Positions 1 through 4,762 of a DNA stretch of 6,831 nt are shown here, piece after piece. Numbering within the stretch: position 1 is the stretch's first letter; each line of letters begins with the position of its first letter. The translations under genes and the position numbers were made by a program. The notes beneath the pieces are model-generated. The model did no database searches. It was given only the letters and a program-made list of their open reading frames with translations, and had not been told where the DNA came from. This stretch comes from Pseudomonadota bacterium (lineage in GTDB: Bacteria > Pseudomonadota > Gammaproteobacteria > Burkholderiales > Burkholderiaceae_C): positions 1 to 6,831 of the forward strand of contig JAJZHS010000137.1 of assembly GCA_021798395.1 (NCBI GenBank), written 5' to 3'.

Positions 1-50
1 ACCTGGTCTTCCATGAGCGCGATCAACGGCGACACGACGAGGCCGACTCC
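1..50 (-). other. RecQ helicase motif Ia-like segment fused in frame to the GMC reading frame (probable chimeric junction)
   Basis: Codons from position 50 down to 1 translate to GVGLVVSPLIALMEDQ plus a partial Val codon. VVSPLIALMxDQV is the highly conserved motif Ia of RecQ-family ATP-dependent DNA helicases (E. coli RecQ has VVSPLISLMKDQV). GMC oxidoreductases at this place, just after the DFN motif, normally continue with something like EGVGxYQVTQ. The residues GVGL fit both families, so the crossover probably lies within about positions 38-55. Whether it is an assembly join or a real rearrangement cannot be decided from the window. Confidence 0.6.
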
Positions 51-614
51 GTCGCGCACGTCGGTGTTGAAGTCGGCGCGCGGCGCCAGTCCGGCCTGGG
101 CCCCGGCGGCGACGAACGCCAGGCTCAAGGCGTTGGGCCGTGCGATGTCGCCCACCGGCAGCGCACCGTCGGCGCCGTGCCATGCGTCGGCGCCGCGGCT
201 TTGCGCTTCATGGGCACGGAACAGCGGCAGCAGCGACGCCCAGTCCCAGCCGGCGCAGCCGGCGGCGGCCCACGCGTCGTAGTCCGACGGGTCGCCGCGC
301 ATGTAGACCATGGCATTGATCGCGCTGCTGCCGCCCAGGCCCTTGCCGCGCGGCCAGTACAGACGCCGGCCGTTCAGCGCCGTTTGCGGCTCGGTGTCGA
401 AGCCCCAGTTGTGCCGTCGTCCGCGCAGCAGCAGCGGCAGCCCCATGGGCACCGTGACGACCGCGTCGCGGGAATCGCCGCCGGCTTCGACCAGGCACAC
501 GGAGCCTTGCAGGGCAAGGCGCGCGGCGACCACGCACCCTGCCGAACCGGCGCCGATCACGATGTAGTCGTAGCTGTCGTGCGCAGCGTGCGCCGCGTCG
601 TGGGTGCGTGTCAT
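1..614 (-). CDS. GMC-family FAD-dependent oxidoreductase (choline/alcohol dehydrogenase-like), N-terminal part, runs off the window
   Basis: Reading from ATG at 614 gives 204 codons before the window edge. Residues 15-32 hold the dinucleotide-binding Rossmann motif (YDYIVIGAGSAGCVVAARL), followed by the acidic end of the second strand (LVEAGG, 41-46). Residues 88-107 hold the GMC signature around PRGKGLGGSSAINAMVYMRG, which contacts FAD. DYDAWAAAGCAGWDW (111-125) and ADFN (180-183) are also typical of choline dehydrogenase-like members, which usually run to about 530-560 residues. Members oxidise alcohols such as choline to aldehydes using FAD; the substrate here cannot be told. AGGGG ends 8 nt before the ATG. 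The gene starts 59 bp after the upstream helical-protein gene, so it may be read from that operon. From about residue 188 onward the sequence stops matching GMC proteins and reads as a RecQ helicase motif, so the last 40-50 bp may not belong to this gene. Confidence 0.88.
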   Translation of the reverse strand, partial: MTRTHDAAHAAHDSYDYIVIGAGSAGCVVAARLALQGSVCLVEAGGDSRDAVVTVPMGLPLLLRGRRHNWGFDTEPQTALNGRRLYWPRGKGLGGSSAINAMVYMRGDPSDYDAWAAAGCAGWDWASLLPLFRAHEAQSRGADAWHGADGALPVGDIARPNALSLAFVAAGAQAGLAPRADFNTDVRDGVGLVVSPLIALMEDQ

Positions 615-641
615 CGAGCCATCCCCTGGGAAAGTAGCGCG

Positions 642-669
642 ATGATTGCCGAATATCCGGGTTTTGCAA
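642..669 (-). promoter_or_regulatory. weak candidate promoter for the GMC oxidoreductase
   Basis: On the minus strand TTGCAA (669-664) and AATCAT (647-642) are separated by 16 bp, in the 59-bp gap upstream of the oxidoreductase start. The -35 box overlaps the 8-bp palindrome TTTGCAAA (663-670), and an imperfect palindrome CCGGATATTCGG lies in the spacer, which could suit a repressor. Both hexamers are poor matches, and read-through from the upstream operon is an equal explanation. Confidence 0.3.
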
Positions 670-673
670 AGCC

Positions 674-1012
674 TCAGGGGTGCGGCGGCAGAGAAATCGA
701 GGCCAGCCGCGAGATTCCGTCCCACAGCGCGGCGACCAGCGCGTTCCACAGCCGTTCGGCGGCGATCTCGCCGAGTCCGACCAGGGTATTGACGAAACTG
801 CGCGTCATTTCGGCCAGCGCGTCCAGGAAATGGCGCTGCATCGGCGGGTCGATGCTGCCGTCGACGATTCCGGCGGCGATGAACACCGCCTGTTGCGCCA
901 GGGCGTCGAGCTGGGCGCGGACGAATCCGCGCAGCCGCGACACATCGTCGCCGATGACCTCGCGCGCCGCGTCGAGCAGCGCCTGCACCAGGGGCTCGCG
1001 TCGATGGCGCAC
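674..1012 (-). CDS. hypothetical 112-aa helical protein, last gene of the RHH/membrane cassette
   Basis: I do not recognise this protein. The GTG start at 1012 directly follows the TGA of the upstream gene (1015-1013) with no gap, which argues for translational coupling. The sequence looks almost entirely alpha-helical: an amphipathic stretch at 7-42, a more hydrophobic piece AVFIAAGIV at 42-50, a break at DGSIDPP (51-57), then a second amphipathic stretch at 60-103 containing two Trp (89 and 97) in LWNALVAALWDGI. No signal peptide or clear membrane span is visible. The pattern suits a helical-bundle or peripheral-membrane partner of the two membrane/exported proteins encoded just upstream, but that role is inferred only from position. 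Confidence 0.72.
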   Translation of the reverse strand: MRHRREPLVQALLDAAREVIGDDVSRLRGFVRAQLDALAQQAVFIAAGIVDGSIDPPMQRHFLDALAEMTRSFVNTLVGLGEIAAERLWNALVAALWDGISRLASISLPPHP

Positions 1013-1525
1013 TCAACGCTCCAGCATCGCTTCGTAGGCCAGGGCCTGGCCGAGGAACACGTCGGCCTGGTTGGCCAGCGCGGCCAGCGCCGCTCCGTGC
1101 AGCCGTCCGGCGCAATCGACCACGTGCATCTGCTGCAGCGTGGCCGCTGCGCCGGCCAGGGCGCGCGCGCTGGGCTGGGCGCTGAAACCGGGGTCGATCC
1201 GGCGCAGCTTCGGCTGCGCCCGCGCCAGCAGCGAGGCGGCGGGAACTGCGCGCGCGACGGCCTGCATCTGCAGCGCGCGCAAGCGGCCGACCAGATCGGC
1301 GTAGGTCGCGTCGCGCGCGCGGCACGGCGCAGGCCGGGGCGCGCGCAAGGTCTGCAGCAGGATCTGGGTGTCGCGGTTCGCCGCGCGCAGCGCCGCGGCC
1401 AGTTCGGGGTCGGCGCGCGGCGCCAGCTGCGCGGCGCATCCGACGCACAGCAGCGCCGCAGGCCACGCCCGCGCTGCGCGCGCGCGCAGCGGCTCAGCGC
1501 GGCGCCTGGGCCGATCCGAAGACAT
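1013..1525 (-). CDS. putative exported protein or lipoprotein, 170 aa, unknown function
   Basis: No recognised family. The ATG at 1525 lies inside the 3' end of the upstream membrane-protein gene, giving a 32-bp overlap, and is the only standard start before the export signal. The N-terminus has an Arg-rich region (RPRRR and RARAARA, residues 5-20), a short hydrophobic core WPAALLCVG (21-29) and Cys30 in LCVGCAAQ. This resembles a lipoprotein signal, but position -3 relative to Cys30 is Cys rather than the usual Leu, so lipidation is uncertain and simple export or anchoring is possible. The rest (35-170) is Ala/Leu/Arg-rich and predicted helical, with further Cys at 68 and 138. Coupling on both sides (32-bp overlap before, zero gap after) shows it belongs to one operon with its neighbours. 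Confidence 0.7.
   Translation of the reverse strand: MSSDRPRRRAEPLRARAARAWPAALLCVGCAAQLAPRADPELAAALRAANRDTQILLQTLRAPRPAPCRARDATYADLVGRLRALQMQAVARAVPAASLLARAQPKLRRIDPGFSAQPSARALAGAAATLQQMHVVDCAGRLHGAALAALANQADVFLGQALAYEAMLER
1472..1489. repeat. 18-bp perfect palindrome inside the operon overlap region
   Basis: The sequence CGCTGCGCGCGCGCAGCG is a perfect palindrome. It lies about 36 nt inside the exported-protein gene and just beyond the stop codon of the two-TM gene (1496-1494). In mRNA it could fold as a GC stem close to the start of the 170-aa gene and modulate ribosome re-entry. In DNA this GC-rich it may equally be chance. Confidence 0.35.
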
Positions 1526-2123
1526 AACCCAGCAGCGCGCTGAGCACCGGCAACAGCAGATTGAGCAGGATCAACTGCGCGATGCGGGCCCAGAATTCGC
1601 GCGTGGTGTTGATCGCGTCGAGATACGCCTGCAACAGCGCGTGCTGCTGCTGCCGCGCCTCGGCGCCTGGAGTCGGCAGCAGCAACGCTGCGCGCCGCGC
1701 TGCGGCGCGCAGCACCTCGGCCGAAGCGTCGTCGCTCAGTTCGGCGGCCAGCGCGCGCAGAGAAGCACCGGCGCTTCCATGCGGCGCCAGCGCGCGCAGC
1801 GCCGCGGCCGCTTCGCGCACCGCGGCGCGCGTCTGCGCCGTGGCCGGTCGGCGCGCCGCGTCGAGCAAGGTTTCGAGGGCGGCGTCGCGCGACGACAGGG
1901 CGCTGCCTTCGCCCCGCGCCGCGTTGCGGATCGCGTCGCGGTAAGCGCCGGTCGTCAGCGCGCTGAAGGTCGTTTCCTGGTAGACGAAGGTGCAGATCAA
2001 AAAAGCCAGCACCGCGCCGATCATCCACAGCGTGATCCGCGCCAGGCCGATTCCGGCGCCGGTCAGCGCACCCAGCCTGGGCTCGGACGGAACCACCGGA
2101 CGGGCGGCTTCGAGGTCGAGCAC
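1494..2123 (-). CDS. two-TM membrane protein with helical extracytoplasmic domain, 209 aa, unknown function
   Basis: The GTG start at 2123 lies 2 nt after the stop of the RHH gene, with GGGG about 6 nt upstream, so translation is coupled. The N-terminal 25 residues are polar. Residues 26-48 form a membrane segment (GLARITLWMIGAVLAFLICTF), and residues 49-178 form an Ala/Arg/Leu-rich, probably helical region. Residues 181-203 (IAQLILLNLLLPVLSALLGYVFG) form a second membrane segment with a central Pro and a GYVFG end. Two spans with a long connecting domain suggest that both ends are cytoplasmic and residues 49-178 face the periplasm, though the Arg content of that loop leaves the orientation open. 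No enzyme or transporter motif is visible. Its place between a DNA-binding regulator and a putative lipoprotein suggests an envelope complex (inference). Confidence 0.78.
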   Translation of the reverse strand: MLDLEAARPVVPSEPRLGALTGAGIGLARITLWMIGAVLAFLICTFVYQETTFSALTTGAYRDAIRNAARGEGSALSSRDAALETLLDAARRPATAQTRAAVREAAAALRALAPHGSAGASLRALAAELSDDASAEVLRAAARRAALLLPTPGAEARQQQHALLQAYLDAINTTREFWARIAQLILLNLLLPVLSALLGYVFGSAQAPR

Positions 2124-2125
2124 GT

Positions 2126-2368
2126 TCAGCCCCGGTGCGCGTCGCGCGCGCTCGCCTCGATCCGGCTCAGCGTCGGCATCACCAGGCGGTGCAGTTCATC
2201 GCCGTCGCGGTTCGCGCTGAGCACCACCCGGCCGTTGACGGCTTCGTCGACCGCCCAGTTCAGGATGGTGAACGCGTCCCGGACCAGGTCGGACACCGTG
2301 GCCGCGTCGCCGACCTTGCGCTGCATGTCGCGCAGGAAGGCGTCGTCGATGTTCAAACGGATCTGCAT
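2126..2368 (-). CDS. ribbon-helix-helix (CopG/Arc-like) DNA-binding regulator, 80 aa
   Basis: The 80-aa product begins with a short strand MQIRLNI (1-7), then helix A DAFLRDMQRKV (9-19), a Gly turn and helix B starting TVSDLVRDAFTIL (24-36). This fits the RHH pattern of a strand pairing in the dimer and a T/S-x-S-D/E-x-x-R-x-A helix B. A C-terminal extension (37-80), NWAVDEAVNGRVVLSANRDGDELHRLVMP, is typical of small stand-alone RHH proteins that are not followed by a toxin. ATG 2368 is chosen because GGAG ends 8 nt upstream; another ATG at 2386 lies at the predicted transcription start and could have no ribosome site. It is the first gene of the operon, and a palindrome sits in its promoter spacer, so autoregulation is likely (inference). 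It could instead, or additionally, control the divergent FHA genes. Confidence 0.82.
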   Translation of the reverse strand: MQIRLNIDDAFLRDMQRKVGDAATVSDLVRDAFTILNWAVDEAVNGRVVLSANRDGDELHRLVMPTLSRIEASARDAHRG

Positions 2369-2392
2369 GCGATCGGCTCCGTGCATGCGGCC

Positions 2393-2421
2393 ACTATAGG
2401 GCGCGCGCCCGGACGGGCCAA
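2393..2421 (-). promoter_or_regulatory. sigma70-type promoter of the RHH operon
   Basis: On the minus strand the -35 box TTGGCC (2421-2416) and the -10 box TATAGT (2398-2393) are separated by exactly 17 bp. The -10 box matches TATAAT in five of six positions. Transcription should begin near 2386, leaving a leader of about 18 nt that contains the GGAG site used by the start at 2368. Confidence 0.72.
2399..2410. promoter_or_regulatory. perfect 12-bp palindrome in the promoter spacer, candidate operator
   Basis: GGGCGCGCGCCC reads the same on both strands and fills most of the spacer between the -35 and -10 boxes of the RHH operon promoter. A protein bound there would block RNA polymerase. RHH dimers commonly bind such short inverted or tandem sites, so autorepression by the adjacent gene product is a reasonable hypothesis. 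The base composition raises the odds of chance GC palindromes. Confidence 0.45.
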
Positions 2422-2455
2422 GGCACATGTTCTTTGCAGGGTCTTGCCATGCGGC

Positions 2456-2471
2456 CGTGCGCCACCGCACG
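2456..2471. repeat. inverted repeat upstream of the FHA gene pair, candidate regulatory site
   Basis: Arms CGTGCG (2456-2461) and CGCACG (2466-2471) are perfect complements around a 4-nt centre, CCAC. The repeat lies in the 173-bp divergent region, 14 bp before a TATGCT box that may drive the plus-strand genes. It could be an operator. No second copy was seen by eye. Confidence 0.35.
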
Positions 2472-2484
2472 CCGGGCGCCGATG

Positions 2485-2490
2485 TATGCT
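2485..2490 (+). promoter_or_regulatory. candidate -10 box for the plus-strand gene pair
   Basis: TATGCT (2485-2490), preceded by TG, resembles a -10 element and would place transcription start near 2497, about 45 nt before the first start codon. No convincing -35 box lies 16-18 bp upstream, so activation or an alternative sigma factor may be needed, or the true promoter is elsewhere in the divergent region. Confidence 0.3.
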
Positions 2491-2541
2491 GGGGGAACGT
2501 CGGCGGCCGCTGGTCGCCGTTCCGCTCGAAGCGAGGACACG

Positions 2542-2895
2542 ATGGGAGCTGCCAACGAAGAGGCGGGCGCGCCGCCCAGCAGTGGCTTGACGCAGTCCGA
2601 AGACGCGCGTTTGCGCGCCGAGGTCGACGCGCTGCTGCTCGATCCGCGCGGTCGGTTCCGTCCATGCGCGCGCGTGCTGCGCGGCGCCGCCGGAACCCGC
2701 GAATGGCTGGTCATGCAAGTGGGCGAAGACGCGCAGCGCGGGATCTGCGTGGTCACGCCGGAGCCGCTTCCCGAAGCCGCCTGCTGGACGCTGGACGACG
2801 GCACGCGCGTGCGCGTGTCCGGGACGCGCACCGGGCACCGGCCGGAGGACGCCGACGCGCCGTGCTGGATCAGCGTGCTGCGCCCGATCGACTGA
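2542..2895 (+). CDS. hypothetical 117-aa protein upstream of the FHA protein
   Basis: The start at 2542 is preferred because GAGG (2533-2536) lies 5 nt upstream; an earlier ATG at 2434 would add an Arg/Ala-rich, low-quality extension that overlaps the promoter region. The first 18 residues are disordered-looking (Gly/Ala/Pro/Ser), 19-35 form a predicted helix, and 42-117 alternate short hydrophobic stretches compatible with a small beta-rich domain (EWLVMQV, GICVVTP, TRVRVSG, CWISVLRP). Cys lies at 42, 69, 81 and 108. No signal peptide or membrane span is visible, so it is probably cytoplasmic. I do not recognise the family. Its stop is only 9 bp before the FHA gene start, so the two are co-expressed and may form a partner pair (inference). 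Confidence 0.72.
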   Translation: MGAANEEAGAPPSSGLTQSEDARLRAEVDALLLDPRGRFRPCARVLRGAAGTREWLVMQVGEDAQRGICVVTPEPLPEAACWTLDDGTRVRVSGTRTGHRPEDADAPCWISVLRPID

Positions 2896-2904
2896 AGGCG
2901 CGCC

Positions 2905-3795
2905 ATGTTCGAGCGTTTGTTGGGGGCGCGCCGCGCCGAGCAGATGGTCGCGCTGACCGCGCAGATTCCGCAGACCCACCGTCTGTTCATGCTGCTGGGC
3001 GAGGCCAAGGCGCGCGCCTTCATGGACCATGCAGTGAATCGGCTCGCGCACCGCGCCGCCGCCGCATCGGGCCTGGTGGCGCGCGCCGACAGCAGCACGC
3101 TGACCGTGCTGTTCGAGCAATCCGAGCGCGCGCTGCAGTGCGCGTGCCTGTTGCGCGCCGAACTGGCGCGCTGGTGCGCGAACATCGATCGCCGCCTGCG
3201 GCTGGACCTCGACGTGGGGCTGAGTTTCGGCGCGGTGCTGTGTCGGCCGCCGCGTTACGAGGGCGACACCATCCTGCGCGCGTCGAGCCTGGCCACTGCG
3301 GCCAGCGACGGCCAGATCCTGCTCGACGATGCCGTGCACGCCGCGTTGCCCGCGTCCGTGCGCAGCTGCCTGCAACTGCTGACGTCGACCGGGCCCGAAG
3401 GCGAGCGTCGGGCCTGGGCGTACGCCTGCCCCGGCGACGGTACGCGGGCGCCTGTGCTGCTGCTGACGCTGCGCAGCCCGGACGGAAGCGTGAACCTGAC
3501 GTTCGGCGCCGAGCGGCCGATCCGCATCGGACGCGACACGCGCGCCGACGTGGTGCTGCAGCACAACGGCGTGTCGCGGCAGCACGCGGTGATCAATTGG
3601 CGCAACGGCGCCTACATCTACACCGACACCAGCCAGAACGGAAGCTGGATCGAGGACGGTCAGGGCGCGCAGCGCCTGCACCTTCAGCACGGCATCTGCG
3701 CGCTGGGCAGCAGCGGAGCGCTGCATCTGGGGATCGACCCGGGAGCGCTGCGCGTTCCCGATCTGCTGTTCAGCGTCGAGGCCCCCGCGCCCTGA
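2905..3795 (+). CDS. degenerate class III nucleotidyl-cyclase domain fused to an FHA domain, 296 aa
   Basis: AAGG (2895-2898) precedes ATG 2905 by 6 nt. Residues about 15-150 follow the adenylate/guanylate cyclase fold: a helix corresponding to RLxxxLGEAxARAxMxxH (26-42), a hairpin ending TVLF (67-70), LDLDVGLSFGAV (100-111) and YEGDTILRASSLATAASDGQILL (118-140). The usual metal-binding Asp positions read as Gln20 and Ser64, and the usual Asn/Arg pair in the vNxAAR motif reads as Leu124 and Ser128, so catalysis is unlikely. Residues about 205-285 form an FHA domain with IGR (208-210), SRQH (224-227) and SQNGSW (243-248), the canonical phosphothreonine-binding residues. The protein is therefore better seen as a cytoplasmic signal receiver, possibly binding a nucleotide and a phosphoprotein, than as an enzyme. 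No Ser/Thr kinase is in the window. It is co-transcribed with the 117-aa gene and divergent from the RHH cassette. Confidence 0.85.
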   Translation: MFERLLGARRAEQMVALTAQIPQTHRLFMLLGEAKARAFMDHAVNRLAHRAAAASGLVARADSSTLTVLFEQSERALQCACLLRAELARWCANIDRRLRLDLDVGLSFGAVLCRPPRYEGDTILRASSLATAASDGQILLDDAVHAALPASVRSCLQLLTSTGPEGERRAWAYACPGDGTRAPVLLLTLRSPDGSVNLTFGAERPIRIGRDTRADVVLQHNGVSRQHAVINWRNGAYIYTDTSQNGSWIEDGQGAQRLHLQHGICALGSSGALHLGIDPGALRVPDLLFSVEAPAP

Positions 3796-3814
3796 CCATC
3801 GCGGCAGCCCGCTT

Positions 3815-4714
3815 TCAGGCCGGCTTGCACGCGACCAGATAGACGATCCGGTCGTCGGTCTGCATGCGCCCGGCTTCGACCAGCGGGCGCAGCGTGCGCT
3901 CGAAGCGCGCGCGCTCGGCGGCGTCGAAGCCCTGGCGCAGGATGTCGGCCAGCGGCGGCGCCAGGGGGTGCGGCGCGCGCGCGATGAACGTTTCCCAGTC
4001 GCAGGGGTCCGCCGCCTGCAGATCGATGTGCAGTTCCAGATGCACGCGATCGAAACCGGCCTGGCGCACGAGCCGCAACAGGTCGCGCTCGTTGTGGCTG
4101 CACGCCGCATGGCGCGCGATCGCCGCCGCGTCGAGCGGAAACTGCGCGGCTTTCCAGCGCAGCAGCAGCGGCAGCAGCGGGTCGGCTTCGGCGCCGATCT
4201 GCAGCGCATGCCGCAGCGCGGCCGCGGCCAGCGCCTCGTCCTGGAAGATCGGCTCGGCCAGCGCCAGCCGTCCTCCCGGGCGCAGCACCCGCCACGCTTC
4301 GCGCAGCGCCGCGGGTTTGTCGTCGACATAAGCCAGCACCGCGCGCAGCGCCGCGATGTCGACGCTCGAATCGGGCAGGTGGCTCAGCCGGGTGGCATCG
4401 GCAAGATTGAAGCGGCAACGCGCGGCGTGGCCGCCCAGGCGCGCCACGGCACGCGCGCGCCGCAACAGCCGCGGCGACACGTCGCTGAGTTCGACGCGCA
4501 GCGCGCCTGCGGTCATCGCGCACGCCTGCCAGCTCAGCACGCCCTCGCCGCAGCCGATGTCGGCGAGCGTCAGCCCCGGAGCGAGATCGGCGAGGCCGAG
4601 CAGCCGTCGGGCGTGTGCGGCAATGCGCGCGCGGGTGCCGCGCGCCAGCGCCGCGCTGCCGCCGTCGCGGCGGCGCAGCAGCCAGTCGGCCCAGGGATCG
4701 GCGGCGCCTTGCAT
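3815..4714 (-). CDS. class I SAM-dependent methyltransferase, 299 aa
   Basis: SAM-binding motif I is LADIGCGEG (50-58), followed by VELSDVSPRLL (74-84) with the acidic residue that contacts the ribose hydroxyls, an acidic NLADATRL (103-110), SVDIAALRAVLAYVDD (117-132), and motif III VLRPGGRLALAEP (143-155). This is the Methyltransf_11/25-like Rossmann fold of a soluble cytoplasmic enzyme. The C-terminal half (156-299) is a helical cap with a closing strand DRIVYLVACKP (288-298), a layout seen in small-molecule methyltransferases; the substrate is unknown. ATG 4714 is the only plausible start, but no Shine-Dalgarno sequence precedes it, and the transcript may reach it through a hairpin from the lipoprotein gene 48 bp upstream. 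It converges on the FHA gene with a 19-bp gap. Confidence 0.85.
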   Translation of the reverse strand: MQGAADPWADWLLRRRDGGSAALARGTRARIAAHARRLLGLADLAPGLTLADIGCGEGVLSWQACAMTAGALRVELSDVSPRLLRRARAVARLGGHAARCRFNLADATRLSHLPDSSVDIAALRAVLAYVDDKPAALREAWRVLRPGGRLALAEPIFQDEALAAAALRHALQIGAEADPLLPLLLRWKAAQFPLDAAAIARHAACSHNERDLLRLVRQAGFDRVHLELHIDLQAADPCDWETFIARAPHPLAPPLADILRQGFDAAERARFERTLRPLVEAGRMQTDDRIVYLVACKPA

Positions 4715-4732
4715 CGGCGCTATTGCAGCACA

Positions 4733-4756
4733 CCCGCGGCACGCCTGCGCCGCGGG
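4733..4756 (-). terminator. GC hairpin between lipoprotein and methyltransferase genes, possible weak terminator
   Basis: Arms CCCGCGGC (4733-4740) and GCCGCGGG (4749-4756) pair perfectly around an 8-nt loop. The hairpin starts 6 bp after the stop codon of the lipoprotein gene (minus strand). No T run follows on the minus strand (TGTGCTGC), so it would be a weak or Rho-assisted terminator, or an mRNA 3'-end stabiliser that lets some transcription reach the methyltransferase. Confidence 0.45.
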
Positions 4757-4762
4757 CCGATT

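Noticed and set aside
208..669. A 153-codon minus-strand frame starting upstream of the oxidoreductase.
   Set aside because: It is a +1 shadow of the GMC gene; the Rossmann and GMC signatures are in the frame starting at 614.
805..2028. A 407-codon minus-strand frame spanning three cassette genes.
   Set aside because: It crosses the boundaries of three coupled genes in another frame and is Arg/Cys-rich without domain features.
2126..2368. RHH protein as the antitoxin of a toxin-antitoxin pair.
   Set aside because: The following gene is a 209-aa two-TM protein with no RelE, PIN, Fic or similar toxin motif, and the RHH C-terminal extension is like stand-alone regulators.
3796..3814. Possible bidirectional terminator between the convergent FHA and methyltransferase genes.
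   Set aside because: The gap is only 19 bp and no perfect stem or T run is present; only a weak AGCC/GGCT pairing reaching into the coding sequence was seen.
2353..4329. A 658-codon minus-strand frame opposite the FHA and 117-aa genes.
   Set aside because: It runs antisense to genes with recognisable domains and its composition is that of a shadow frame. No ribosome site or motif was found.
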